Part shown: positions 16,635-25,240 of the stretch, piece by piece
How positions within the stretch are numbered: position 1 is the stretch's first letter
How the letters are laid out: the number at the start of each line of letters is the position of its first letter
Source of the DNA: JALHSW01 sp963720675
Lineage (GTDB): Bacteria > Actinomycetota > Acidimicrobiia > IMCC26256 > PALSA-555
NCBI GenBank assembly: GCA_963720675.1
Contig: CAVRGH010000010.1
Location: 124,001-188,000 of the forward strand
Direction of reading: 5' to 3'
Length of the DNA stretch: 64,000 bases
The notes under the pieces: generated by a model
Database searches by the model: none
Told to the model about the DNA's origin: nothing
Seen by the model: only the letters and a program-made list of their open reading frames with translations
Translations under genes and position numbers: made by a program

Positions 16635-18868
16635 TTGCGTACCACCAACGCATCGAGGGCCACGGCGCCGCGGGGCCGTACCAGTACGGGGTTCACGTCG
16701 AGCTCACCGAGCTGTTCTGCGAACTCCGGGCTCGCCAGGTCCATCGCGAGGCGCTGCACGTTCATGATCACGTCGACGAACGCATCGACGTCGGCCGCCT
16801 TGGCGCCGCGGACGCCCCCGAGCATCGCGAACCCGGCGAGCTCGTGCAGCATCCGCTCGGCCTCACCCCGGCCGAACGGTGGCACGCGGAAGGTGACGTC
16901 GCCGAGGACCTCGACGAACACGCCGCCGAGCCCGACCATCACGACCGGGCCGAACAGCTCGTCCTGGGAGACCCCGACCACCATCTCGACGCCGCCGGAG
17001 ACCTGCTCGCAGACCAACACGCCCTCGATCCGGCCCCGGCGGCCGCCGGCCTTGCGGGCGGTCTTCGAGAGCTCCTCGTACGCGGTGCGCACGGCCCGGT
17101 CCGAGTCGACGCCCACGCGGACGAGCCCGAGGTCGCTCTTGTGGAGCAGATCGGGTGAGGACACCTTCATCACGACCGGGTAGCCCAGGTCCTTGGCCGC
17201 GCGGACGGCCTCGGCCGGGGTGGCGCAGAGCAGGTCGCGACTCGGGCGGATGCCGTAGAGCTTCAGGACGGCCTTCGACGAGTGCTCGGAGAGCGCCTCG
17301 CCGGGCTCGGCCGTCGCGAGGATCTTGCGAGCCCGCGCCGCAACGGGGGACGGGGTGCGCGGCGCGCTCGTGAAGGCGGAGCGGTAGCGGCGGACGAACT
17401 GCCAGTAGTCGACGTACGCGCGCACGGCACCGACGCAGTTCCCGAAGGTGCGGAAGACGGGGAGACCACCATCGAGCAGGCGGCGGGGATAGGTGTCGTC
17501 GGTCCCGGCGGGCGCGCCCCAGATCACGTAGATCGGCGTGTCGGTGGTCTGCGCGACGTCGACGAGGTCCCGAGTCAGCGGATTGCTGAACATCTCGACC
17601 GCGCCCGTGATCGGGACGATCAGCAGGTCGACGTTGGGGTCGGCGACGATCCGGTCGAGGATCTCACGACCGCGTCGGTCGGCCACCGGGGGTCCGCCGC
17701 AGTCGACCGGGTTGGAGACGCGCAGGTATGCCGGGATGAGCCCGTCGTGCAACGCGTCCTGGGTCGCACGGGTGAGCGGCGGCAAGCGGAGGCCGGCGGC
17801 CGACACCATGTCGGCCATGTGCGCGCCGGTGCCGCCGGACACGGCGTACACGCACACGCCCGGGCCCTTGGGACCCCACTTCGGCGGGGTCGCCGGCTGG
17901 GTACGAGCGAATGACGCCGACGTGTCGAGCAGCTCGTCGAGCCCGTCGACTCGCGTGACGCCGAGCTGACGGAACACGGCCGAGACCACCGCGTCCGACC
18001 CGGTGAGGTGTCCGGTGTGGGCCTTCGCCATCGAGCGGCCCTCGTCGGTACGACCGACCTTCACGACCACCAGCGGCTTGTGAAGCCGCGCCGCGTGGTC
18101 GGCGGCGAGCATCAGCGTGCGGCCGTCCTTGAAGCCCTCGATGTAGGCCGCGATCACGCCGACCTCGGGCTGGTCGGCGAAGTAGCGCGCGAAGTCGGCG
18201 AACTCGAGGTCGACCTCGTTCCCGGTCGGCGCCCAGTGGGTCAGGCGGATGCCGAGCTCCTGGCCCTGGAACACCGGGCGTCCCTGGTGGCCGCTCTGGG
18301 TGATCAGCGCGATCGCCGGCCCCTCGAGGTCATCTCGGAAGTCCTCGAACGCGTTGAGGTTCGTGTTCGGTCCGAGGAGGCGCGTGTCGCCGGACCGCAC
18401 GAGCGTGTCGAGGCGCGCTTCGAGCGCTTCACCGTCGCGCCCGGCCTCGGAGAACCCGGCCGCGAAGATCACCGCGAACTTGGCCTTGCGAGCGACGACC
18501 TCCTCGAAGGTGTCGACGGCCTGCCCGGTGAGGATCACCGCAAGATCGATGTCACCGGGGACGTCGTGGACCGACGGGTAGCACCGCGCGCCCAGGACCG
18601 TCTCGTACACGGGATGGACGGGGTAGAAGGCAGCGTCGTTGGCCCGGGCCCAGGCCGCGAGGCGCGCCGTCATCGCGGTGTTGGGTTTCTTCGGCGTCTC
18701 GGACGCTCCGATGATCGCCACCGATCGCGGGTGCAGGAACGTGTCGAGGTCGACGTCGCGCAGGGCGAGGGGCCGGCCGCTGACGTCGAGGCGAGCCGGT
18801 GCGGGACCTGGACCGGGGCGCGGGGCGGCCGCGCGGGCGGAGCTCGGAGGCACGGGCAACAATGACAC
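16631..18868 (-). CDS. Acetate--CoA ligase family (ADP-forming type) acyl-CoA synthetase, ATP-grasp
   Basis: Up to 745 residues. CoA-binding Rossmann domain near residue 50 (SVAIIGASETPKKPN), succinyl-CoA-ligase-like domains with TQSGHQGRPVFQ and KVGRTDEGRSMAKAHTGHLTGSD, then an ATP-grasp domain from about residue 525 (YGIRPSRDLLCATPAEAVRAA, GYPVVMKVSSPDLLHKSD). It makes an acyl-CoA from the acid, ATP and CoA. The GTG at 18868 lies inside a palindrome and has no clear ribosome site; a GTG 15 bp downstream or a later start is possible. First gene of the synthetase-crotonase-aldolase-DUF35 operon. Confidence 0.85.
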   Translation of the reverse strand: MSLLPVPPSSARAAAPRPGPGPAPARLDVSGRPLALRDVDLDTFLHPRSVAIIGASETPKKPNTAMTARLAAWARANDAAFYPVHPVYETVLGARCYPSVHDVPGDIDLAVILTGQAVDTFEEVVARKAKFAVIFAAGFSEAGRDGEALEARLDTLVRSGDTRLLGPNTNLNAFEDFRDDLEGPAIALITQSGHQGRPVFQGQELGIRLTHWAPTGNEVDLEFADFARYFADQPEVGVIAAYIEGFKDGRTLMLAADHAARLHKPLVVVKVGRTDEGRSMAKAHTGHLTGSDAVVSAVFRQLGVTRVDGLDELLDTSASFARTQPATPPKWGPKGPGVCVYAVSGGTGAHMADMVSAAGLRLPPLTRATQDALHDGLIPAYLRVSNPVDCGGPPVADRRGREILDRIVADPNVDLLIVPITGAVEMFSNPLTRDLVDVAQTTDTPIYVIWGAPAGTDDTYPRRLLDGGLPVFRTFGNCVGAVRAYVDYWQFVRRYRSAFTSAPRTPSPVAARARKILATAEPGEALSEHSSKAVLKLYGIRPSRDLLCATPAEAVRAAKDLGYPVVMKVSSPDLLHKSDLGLVRVGVDSDRAVRTAYEELSKTARKAGGRRGRIEGVLVCEQVSGGVEMVVGVSQDELFGPVVMVGLGGVFVEVLGDVTFRVPPFGRGEAERMLHELAGFAMLGGVRGAKAADVDAFVDVIMNVQRLAMDLASPEFAEQLGELDVNPVLVRPRGAVALDALVVRK

Positions 18869-18876
18869 GGACGTCA
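18863..18876. promoter_or_regulatory. TGAC-N6-GTCA palindrome (operator candidate, site 3)
   Basis: TGACACGGACGTCA shares the outer arms and length of sites 1 and 2. It lies between the divergent acyl-CoA synthetase operon and the flavoprotein gene. Its overlap with the annotated synthetase GTG suggests that gene starts a little further in. Confidence 0.45.
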
Positions 18877-18899
18877 GGGTTGAGGCGACTCACCAGGGC

Positions 18900-18905
18900 T
18901 ATCGT
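18900..18905 (+). promoter_or_regulatory. -10 element TATCGT, probable leaderless start
   Basis: TATCGT (TANNNT) ends 7 nt before the GTG at 18913. The same spacing is seen before several other genes here, so transcription probably starts at the GTG itself. Confidence 0.5.
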
Positions 18906-18912
18906 CGGCGCC

Positions 18913-20130
18913 GTGCCTGGGCCCGGGAGCGTCGTCGTCGTGGGCGCGTCCCTCGCCGGACTGCGGGCCGCCGAGGAGCTCCGGCGCCTGGGGTTCGACG
19001 GCCGGCTCGTGCTCGTCGGCGCCGAGTCACACCTTCCCTACGATCGTCCGCCGCTCTCCAAAGCGGTGCTCGCGGGCGAGGCCGGTGTCGAGGACCTCGC
19101 GCTCCGACGCCAGTCCTACGACGACCTCGCGGTCGAGTGGCGTCTCGGACGCCGCGCGGTCGGACTCGACGTCGCCGCGCGGACGGTCGAGCTCGACGAC
19201 GGCGAGCGTCTGGTGGGCGATCGCGGCGTCGTGCTCGCCACCGGTGCCGCACCGCGGCAGCTCCCCGGGTTGCCGGCGCTCGCCGGGATCCACCAGCTCC
19301 GATCCCTCGACGACTGCCTCGCGATCCGGGCCGACCTCGACGCCGGGGCTCGACGCGTCGTGGTCGTGGGTGCCGGCTTCATCGGTGCCGAGGTGGCGGC
19401 GACGTGTCGGGGACGCCACCTCGACGTCACCGTGCTCGAGGCGCTGCCGGCCCCGATGGTGCGGGGGCTGGGCCCGGTGCTGGGCGAGGTGCTCGCCGGG
19501 CTCCATCGCGACCATGGCGTCGACCTGCGGACCGGCGTCGGGGTCGACGGGGTCGACGGAGTGGAGCGGGTCGAACGCGTTCGGTTGGCCGACGGCTCGA
19601 CGGTCGATGCCGATGTGGTCGTGGTGGGGGTCGGAGTCGCACCGTCGACCGCGTGGCTCGACGGGTCGGGGCTCGCGATCGACAATGGCGTCGTGTGCGA
19701 CGAGTCGCTCCTCGCGGCGCCGGGGATCGTGGCGGCCGGTGACGTGTGTCGCTGGCCCAATCCACTGTTCGACGGCGAGCTCATGCGTCTCGAACACTGG
19801 ACGAACGCGGCCGAGCAGGGGATCGCCGCCGGAGTGCGCCTCCTCGCGGACGCTGACACACCGGCGGTGCCGTTCGCCCCGGTCCCGTTCGTGTGGTCCG
19901 ACCAGTACGACGTCAAGATCCAGGTCGCCGGCCACGTGCGCGGCGACGACCAGATCGAGATCGTTGACGGCTCGCTCGAGGAGCGGAGGTTCGTTGCGGC
20001 CGTCGGGCGCGGCGATCGCCTGGTGGGCGCGGTCGCGTTCAACCGGCCACGTGTGCTGATGCAGTTTCGGCGGCTCGTCGCGGAGCGCACGTCGTGGGCC
20101 GATGCGCTCGCAACTGCGAGCGCATCGTGA
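18913..20130 (+). CDS. FAD-dependent ferredoxin reductase-type oxidoreductase
   Basis: 405 residues from GTG 18913; an ATG at 18862 would add 17 residues but overlaps the divergent gene. FAD motif VVVVGASLAGLRAAEELR at the N-terminus, YDRPPLSKAVLAG, an NAD motif VVVVGAGFIGAEVAATCR near residue 155, and FAD-contacting VAAGDVCRW followed by LEHWTNAAEQG. A C-terminal reductase domain (PFVWSDQYDVKIQVAGH) matches class I ferredoxin reductases that feed Rieske oxygenases or P450s via ferredoxin. No ferredoxin is adjacent. Overlaps the next crotonase gene by GTGA. Confidence 0.88.
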   Translation: MPGPGSVVVVGASLAGLRAAEELRRLGFDGRLVLVGAESHLPYDRPPLSKAVLAGEAGVEDLALRRQSYDDLAVEWRLGRRAVGLDVAARTVELDDGERLVGDRGVVLATGAAPRQLPGLPALAGIHQLRSLDDCLAIRADLDAGARRVVVVGAGFIGAEVAATCRGRHLDVTVLEALPAPMVRGLGPVLGEVLAGLHRDHGVDLRTGVGVDGVDGVERVERVRLADGSTVDADVVVVGVGVAPSTAWLDGSGLAIDNGVVCDESLLAAPGIVAAGDVCRWPNPLFDGELMRLEHWTNAAEQGIAAGVRLLADADTPAVPFAPVPFVWSDQYDVKIQVAGHVRGDDQIEIVDGSLEERRFVAAVGRGDRLVGAVAFNRPRVLMQFRRLVAERTSWADALATASAS

Positions 20131-20797
20131 GCGACGCGCTGATCACGGTCGACGTGGGTGATGACGGGATCGCAGCACTCACGCTGAGCCGTCCGGATCG
20201 CAAGAACGCGCTCTCGATCGCGTTGCGGGACGCGATGAGTGACGCACTCGACGGGCTCAACGCAGACCCGTCCGTCCGGGTCATCCTCGTGACCGGTGGC
20301 GGCTCAGCATTCTCGGCCGGGTTCGACCTCGGCGAGTTCGCCGTACCCGAGCTGCAGGATGAGCTGTGGGCGTCGAGTGACCGCTGGCACCGCACGCTGC
20401 TCGAGTTCCCGTTGCCGCTGGTGGCCGCAGTCAACGGTGTGGCCTACGGAGGCGGGTTCGACCTCGCCGTGATGTGCGACGTGCGCGTGGCTGCTGCGTC
20501 GGCACGCTTCGCACATCCTGAGCACTCGTTCGCGCAGGTCGTGTACGGGCCGCTCCACGAGCTGGTCGGTGGGTCGGTGGCACGCGACCTCGCGCTGACC
20601 GGTCGGCGCGTCGACGCTTCGGAGGCACTCCAGCTGGGGCTCGTCTCGCGCGTGGTCCCCGACGACGAGCTGCCCACCGCTGCGCGCACGCCGTCGCGAC
20701 CGAGATCGCGCTCGCCCCGCGCGAGGTGCTGCTCCAGATGGTGGCGAAGATCCGCCGGCGGGCTGCGATCGTCCCCGGCGGGACGCTCGACCTCTGA
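20127..20797 (+). CDS. Enoyl-CoA hydratase/isomerase family protein (one frame break)
   Basis: GTG 20127 overlaps the reductase stop (GTGA). SRPDRKNALSIALRDA, GGGSAFSAGFDLGEF and AVNGVAYGGGFDLAVMCDVR are standard crotonase motifs; FAHPEHSFAQ keeps the Pro-Glu of hydratases. Near 20676-20690 the frame shifts, after which the other frame gives the expected C-terminus VATEIALAPREVLLQMVAKIRRR and a TGA at 20795. The 671-nt span is not a multiple of three. Without the shift the frame would run on through the convergent gene to 21017, which is implausible. Confidence 0.8.
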
Positions 20798-20815
20798 GGC
20801 GAACCGACGTCGCCG

Positions 20816-21856
20816 CTACGCGGGCGTGTGGGCCGGACGGTTGCGCACCACCAGGAGCTCGTTGTCCAGGGTGATGATCTGGTCCGACGGCGGGTTCACG
20901 GTGCACCGGCCGCCGACGAAGATGCCGACGAGGGTGGCGTTGTCGCGATCCTTCAGGGCGATGAGCGCCTCGCGCGCCGTGCTCCCCACCAGTGGGCCGG
21001 GGACCGGCACGCGGTAGAACTCCTCGCCGTCGGGGTGGGTGAGCAGGTCGCCGACCACCGCGGTGAGGCCGTGGGTGATCGCCGCGGCGGCGAGCAGTGA
21101 ACCGGTCAGCTCGGCGCTGACGACGAGCTCGTCGGCCTGCGTCCGTTCGAAGTGCTGGCGGTTCTCCGACTTCACGACCTCGACGCAGGAGTATGCCTGG
21201 CTGTTGATCGATTCCACCGCGAGCGTGGTGAGCAGGGAGCGCGCGTCGCGGTCGTCGGGGTCGTCGCTCGCGTTCGAGTGGTCAGCGAGGACGATCACGG
21301 TGGACACGCGCTCGATCCCGGCCTTCTGGAGGTCGTCGGCGTCGCTCGGGTTGCCGCGCACGAAGAACGTCGCCTTGTTCTCGATCGGTGCGGTCTCGAG
21401 GTCGGCGAGGATCACGATCTCGCGGCGGTCCTCGACCTCTTTCGCCCGCAGCTCCCGGATGATCTCGAAGCCCTTCGGGCTCCACCCGCAGATCATCAGG
21501 TGACCCGAGCCCTTGTACCTGGCCATGCCGGCTCCTCGGTTGACGACGGTGGCGACGAAGCGGGACGCGACGGTGGCGGTCGCGAACGCGACCAGGCTGA
21601 CCCCGGCGACCCGGACGATCCAGTACGAGAGGTACCCGAACTGGTTCTTGAGCTTGTAGGGCGAGGTGTTCTCGAACAACGTGCGGAGCAGCCATCCGTA
21701 GGCGTCGCCGACGGAGTGGACGTCGGCGCTGCGGTCGTGCTCGACGAGCCAGAAGAAGAGGGGCGCGAACACCAGGACGAGGAACGCGAACAGCGTCGCG
21801 AGGGCCAGCCGTCGACTGATGTTCCCCCACATGACCTGATCGCTCTGGCGACTCAT
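20816..21856 (-). CDS. Potassium-channel-like protein with TrkA-N (RCK) domain
   Basis: 346 residues. Two membrane segments (about 16-38 and 73-97) flank a short re-entrant region, followed by a cytoplasmic RCK domain starting GHLMICGWSPKGFEIIRELR, similar to the MthK entry CGWS. The loop reads LFENTSPYKLKNQFGYLSYW and lacks the TVGYG selectivity filter, as do CASTOR/DMI1-type channels. The C-terminal part has an RCK_C-like segment (GEEFYRVPVPGPLVGSTAREALIALKDRDNATLVGI). TACGCT (21865-21870) lies 8 nt before the ATG, suggesting a leaderless mRNA. Confidence 0.8.
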   Translation of the reverse strand: MSRQSDQVMWGNISRRLALATLFAFLVLVFAPLFFWLVEHDRSADVHSVGDAYGWLLRTLFENTSPYKLKNQFGYLSYWIVRVAGVSLVAFATATVASRFVATVVNRGAGMARYKGSGHLMICGWSPKGFEIIRELRAKEVEDRREIVILADLETAPIENKATFFVRGNPSDADDLQKAGIERVSTVIVLADHSNASDDPDDRDARSLLTTLAVESINSQAYSCVEVVKSENRQHFERTQADELVVSAELTGSLLAAAAITHGLTAVVGDLLTHPDGEEFYRVPVPGPLVGSTAREALIALKDRDNATLVGIFVGGRCTVNPPSDQIITLDNELLVVRNRPAHTPA

Positions 21857-21864
21857 GAGGGGGG

Positions 21865-21870
21865 AGCGTA
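21865..21870 (-). promoter_or_regulatory. -10 element TACGCT, probable leaderless start
   Basis: On the minus strand TACGCT is followed by eight bases (C-rich) and the ATG at 21856 of the channel-like gene. The C-run cannot act as a Shine-Dalgarno site. Confidence 0.5.
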
Positions 21871-21917
21871 GGTGAGTCGCGGAACCGTGTGGCGCGTGCG
21901 GGTCCTCGAGGGCGACG

Positions 21918-23138
21918 ATGGCCCCGATGGCATCCGAGTCCCCCGGGCGCGCCCCGCTGCTGACGCCCCGTTTTGCACTCGTCGTCTGCTCCGGTGTGGC
22001 CTACTTCCTCGCGCTCGGGGTGGTGCTCCCGGCGATCCCCCAGTACGTCGAGCACCGGCTCGGCGGAGGGAGCCTCGCGGTCGGTGTGGCCGTCGGCGTC
22101 CTGTTCGTGGGCGCGGTGCTCTTGCGGCCCTGGGTCGGGCGAATCGGCGACCGAGTCGGTCGACGGGTCCTGATCGTCTCGGGTGCCTCGACCGTCGCGA
22201 TCTCGATCCTCCTCTACGGCGCGGTCGAGTCGCTCGGCTTCCTCATCGGAGCACGGGTGCTGACCGGACTGGGCGAGGCCGCGTTCTTCGTCGGCGCCGC
22301 GACGATGGTGACCGACCTTGCACCCCCCGAGCGGCGCGGAGAGGCGATCAGCTACTGGTCGGTCGCGGTGTACGGCGGTCTCGCGTTCGGGCCGGTGCTC
22401 GGTGAGCAGCTCATCGATGTCGGCTACAGCACGGTGTGGTGGGTCGCGGGCGGGCTGGCGATCCTCGCTGCGGTCCTCGGGTTCATGACGCGCGAGGTCG
22501 AGCGGCCGGCGGTCGTCGGCGCGTCCGGCGAGGGGCACCTCATCAACCGAGCGGCGGTCGGCCCGGGGACCGTGCTCTTCTCCGGCTTGGTCGCGCTCGC
22601 GGCATTCACCGCGTTCGTGCCTCTGTACGTCGACGACGTCGGGCTCGGGAGCGCCGATGTCGTGTTCCTCCTCTATGGCGGGCTCGTGCTCGTCGTGCGG
22701 ATCTTCGGCGCGCGTCTGCCCGACACGCTCGGCGGCCGGCGTTCGGGCGTCCTCGCTCTGGCCGCGACCACCATCGGGATGACCGTGATGGCGGTGTGGG
22801 GGACGACGGCGGGCTTGCTCCTGGGAACGGTGTTCTTCGCGGTGGGCGCATCCCTGCTCTACCCCGCGCTCCTCCTGTTGGCGCTCGGCGGCGCGCCGGA
22901 GAGTGAGCGGGGCTCCGTCGTCGGGACGTTCAGCAGCTTCTTCGACCTCTCCCAGGGTCTCGGGTCGCTGATCGTCGGACTCGTCGCGGCCGGAGCCGGG
23001 TACCAGGGCGCGTTCGGGGCCGGGGCGGTCTTCGCCGCGGCGGGATTCGTCGGCCTCGCGGTGCACTCCGGGCGTCGGGCGCGACGCGTCGCCGAGGACG
23101 AGCTCGGCGTGCTCGCGACCGAGCATCCCGCTCCGTGA
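21918..23138 (+). CDS. Major facilitator superfamily transporter
   Basis: 406 residues with about twelve hydrophobic segments. The MFS loop motif is present after the second segment (RPWVGRIGDRVGRRVLI), and a central hydrophilic loop near residue 200 separates the halves. ATG 21918 has GAGGG five bases upstream; a second ATG is at 21927. Substrate unknown. Its stop overlaps the GTG of the glycosyltransferase, so it heads the operon with GT4, SRPBCC and glucokinase. Conceivably an exporter linked to envelope glycolipids, but nothing in the sequence shows this. Confidence 0.85.
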   Translation: MAPMASESPGRAPLLTPRFALVVCSGVAYFLALGVVLPAIPQYVEHRLGGGSLAVGVAVGVLFVGAVLLRPWVGRIGDRVGRRVLIVSGASTVAISILLYGAVESLGFLIGARVLTGLGEAAFFVGAATMVTDLAPPERRGEAISYWSVAVYGGLAFGPVLGEQLIDVGYSTVWWVAGGLAILAAVLGFMTREVERPAVVGASGEGHLINRAAVGPGTVLFSGLVALAAFTAFVPLYVDDVGLGSADVVFLLYGGLVLVVRIFGARLPDTLGGRRSGVLALAATTIGMTVMAVWGTTAGLLLGTVFFAVGASLLYPALLLLALGGAPESERGSVVGTFSSFFDLSQGLGSLIVGLVAAGAGYQGAFGAGAVFAAAGFVGLAVHSGRRARRVAEDELGVLATEHPAP

Positions 23139-24736
23139 CCTCGCTGCTCGTCACCAACGACTTCCCCCCGAAGATCGGTGGGATCCAGACGTACCTGTAC
23201 GAGCTCTGGCGTCGTCTCCCGCCCGACCAGGTGACGGTGCTCACGACGCCGTACCGGGGCGCGGACGAGTGGGATGCGGCGCAACCGTTCCGGATCGTGC
23301 GCACGCGAGAGCGGTTCCTGCTCCCGACGCCAGGACTCGCGAAGCGCATCGACGGGCTCGCTCGCGAGGTCGAAGCGCGGGTCGTGTTCCTCGACCCGAT
23401 GCTGCCGGTCGGGTTGCTCGGACCGCGCTTGGGGCAGGCGCCGTACGTGGTGGTGGCCCACGGCGCCGAGGTCACCGTGTACGGGCGTCTCCCGGGGACG
23501 GGTGCGCTCGGGCGGCGCGTCCTCCGGCGCGCAGCCGGGGTCGTGGCCGCGGGGGAGTACCCGAGCCGCGTCGCGAGCCGCGTCGCCCGGCGTGACCTCC
23601 CCACCCTGGCGGTGCCCCCCGGGGTCGACCCTGAGCGCTTCCACCCGGTCGACGCCGACGTGCGACGCGCGACCCGCCGGCGTTTCGGTCTCGATCCCGA
23701 CGCGCCCCTGGTCTTCGGCTGCAGCCGACTCGTGCGGCGCAAAGGGTTCGACGCGCTCCTCGACGCCGTTGCCGGTCTCGACGGGGTGCAGGTCGCGATC
23801 GCGGGGTCGGGGCGCGACCAGGCCCGGCTCGAGCGCCGGGCAGCACGGATCGGTGGTCGGGCGCGACTCCTCGGTCGCGTCTCCGACGACGATCTGCCCG
23901 CGCTGTACGCGTCTGCCGACGTCTTCGCGATGCTCTGTCACGACCGGTGGGGTGGGCTCGAAGCCGAGGGGTTCGGCATCGTCTTCCTCGAGGCCGCGGC
24001 GTGCGGCGTCCCCGCGGTCGCCGGGCGCAGCGGCGGCGCCCACGAGGCCGTCGTCGACGGCGAGACCGGGCTCGTGGTCGAGCCCCGCGACGTCGCGGCC
24101 GTGCGTGCCTCGCTCCAGCGGCTGCTCGCCGACGACGAGCTCCGTGCCCGGCTCGGTGCCGCGGCTCGGGCCCGAGCGGCGACCGTGTTCTCCTACGACG
24201 CGCTGGCTGCACGGCTGGCGCCGCTCGCGGCCGGAGACCTCGCGCGCCCTGCCCGACCGGCTTCCCCGGTCGACCTGACGCGTACGCTGCGAAGCGTGCT
24301 GGGGATCGAAGCGCTGCCGGGACGCGCCATCATCGTGGCGTCGTGGCTCGGCAACCTCGTGTTCGGCCTCACCGCGATCCCCGCGACCCTCGGTGCCGAA
24401 GCGTTCGACGCTCCTGCGATCGCGGCCGCGCTCGCTCTCTTCTTCGTCTCCCTCGGCGTGTGGACGTGGGCCTTCGTCCTCGCGCTGAGCCGGAGCGCCC
24501 GGGGCGACGACATCGTCGTGGCCAACCTGTTCGGCACGATCGGCGGAGCGTCGAGCGCGGTGCGCCGCCACCTCTTCGGTTCCCTCGGGGTGTGCCTCGT
24601 GATCACGGTCGCCACCGCGGCGGCCGATCCGTTCGGGGTGCTGGTCCCGATGCTGCCGCTGGGTCTTGTCGGGCTCTGGGCTGCCCGGTACGGCACCTTT
24701 CCTCCGCGCAAGCAGATCCCGCCGCGCCGTTCCTGA
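23135..24736 (+). CDS. GT4 glycosyltransferase (PimB-like) fused to a C-terminal membrane domain
   Basis: 533 residues. Residues 1-375 are a GT-B enzyme: TNDFPPKIGGIQTYLYEL at the N-terminus, VVAHGAEVT, VPPGVDPERF, GCSRLVRRKGFDALL, and the E-x7-E motif EGFGIVFLEAAACGVPAVAG. This resembles mannosyltransferase PimB' of phosphatidylinositol mannoside synthesis. Residues ~395-515 hold about four hydrophobic helices (from RAIIVASWLGNLVFGLTAIP), an extension not found in standard PimB. The GTG start overlaps the transporter stop (GTGA). GDP-mannose specificity is inferred from family and neighbours only. Confidence 0.82.
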   Translation: MTSLLVTNDFPPKIGGIQTYLYELWRRLPPDQVTVLTTPYRGADEWDAAQPFRIVRTRERFLLPTPGLAKRIDGLAREVEARVVFLDPMLPVGLLGPRLGQAPYVVVAHGAEVTVYGRLPGTGALGRRVLRRAAGVVAAGEYPSRVASRVARRDLPTLAVPPGVDPERFHPVDADVRRATRRRFGLDPDAPLVFGCSRLVRRKGFDALLDAVAGLDGVQVAIAGSGRDQARLERRAARIGGRARLLGRVSDDDLPALYASADVFAMLCHDRWGGLEAEGFGIVFLEAAACGVPAVAGRSGGAHEAVVDGETGLVVEPRDVAAVRASLQRLLADDELRARLGAAARARAATVFSYDALAARLAPLAAGDLARPARPASPVDLTRTLRSVLGIEALPGRAIIVASWLGNLVFGLTAIPATLGAEAFDAPAIAAALALFFVSLGVWTWAFVLALSRSARGDDIVVANLFGTIGGASSAVRRHLFGSLGVCLVITVATAAADPFGVLVPMLPLGLVGLWAARYGTFPPRKQIPPRRS

Positions 24737-24805
24737 CCGGAGTCCGAGTGCGCGGGCGAGGGTGTGAGGTTGCATGTGTGCCGCCGGCTTGATTCGATGG
24801 GCTGG

Positions 24806-25240
24806 ATGGCCGACGAAGCACACGAGCACACTCTCGTCGCGGCGAAGCCGGGGAAGTGCTGGGGCGTGGCGACCGACTACGAGTCGTATCCCGATTGGGC
24901 ACGCGATGTGAAGCACGTCGCGCTCCTCGAACGCGACGAGCAGGGTCGCGGTGCCAAGGTCGAGTACCGCGTCGCCGGGCTCGGGCGGAGCATCCGCTAC
25001 GTCCTCGAGTACGACTACTCGGAGGCACCGGCGGCGTTCTCGTGGCACCTCGTGGAGGGCGACGTCCTGCGCCGGCTCGACGGCCGCTACGGGTTCGAAC
25101 CCGACGGTGACGGGACGCGGGTCACCTACGACCTGGTGGTCGACATCTCGATCCCGCTCCCCGGGCTGCTCAAGCGCCGGGCGGCGGGGATGATCATGGG
25201 CACCGCACTGCGGGAGCTCAAGAAGGAGGCCGAGAAATGA
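24806..25240 (+). CDS. SRPBCC family (START-like/polyketide cyclase) protein
   Basis: 144 residues from ATG 24806 (ATG 24797 also possible). HTLVAAKPGKCWGVATDYESYPDWARDVKHVALLERD is the usual N-terminal helix-grip start, ending in a long helix LLKRRAAGMIMGTALRELKKEAE. Such proteins bind hydrophobic ligands. In Mycobacterium an SRPBCC gene (Rv2185c) also lies near pimB, so the neighbourhood is conserved. Function unknown; possibly lipid binding in envelope synthesis. Confidence 0.82.
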   Translation: MADEAHEHTLVAAKPGKCWGVATDYESYPDWARDVKHVALLERDEQGRGAKVEYRVAGLGRSIRYVLEYDYSEAPAAFSWHLVEGDVLRRLDGRYGFEPDGDGTRVTYDLVVDISIPLPGLLKRRAAGMIMGTALRELKKEAEK

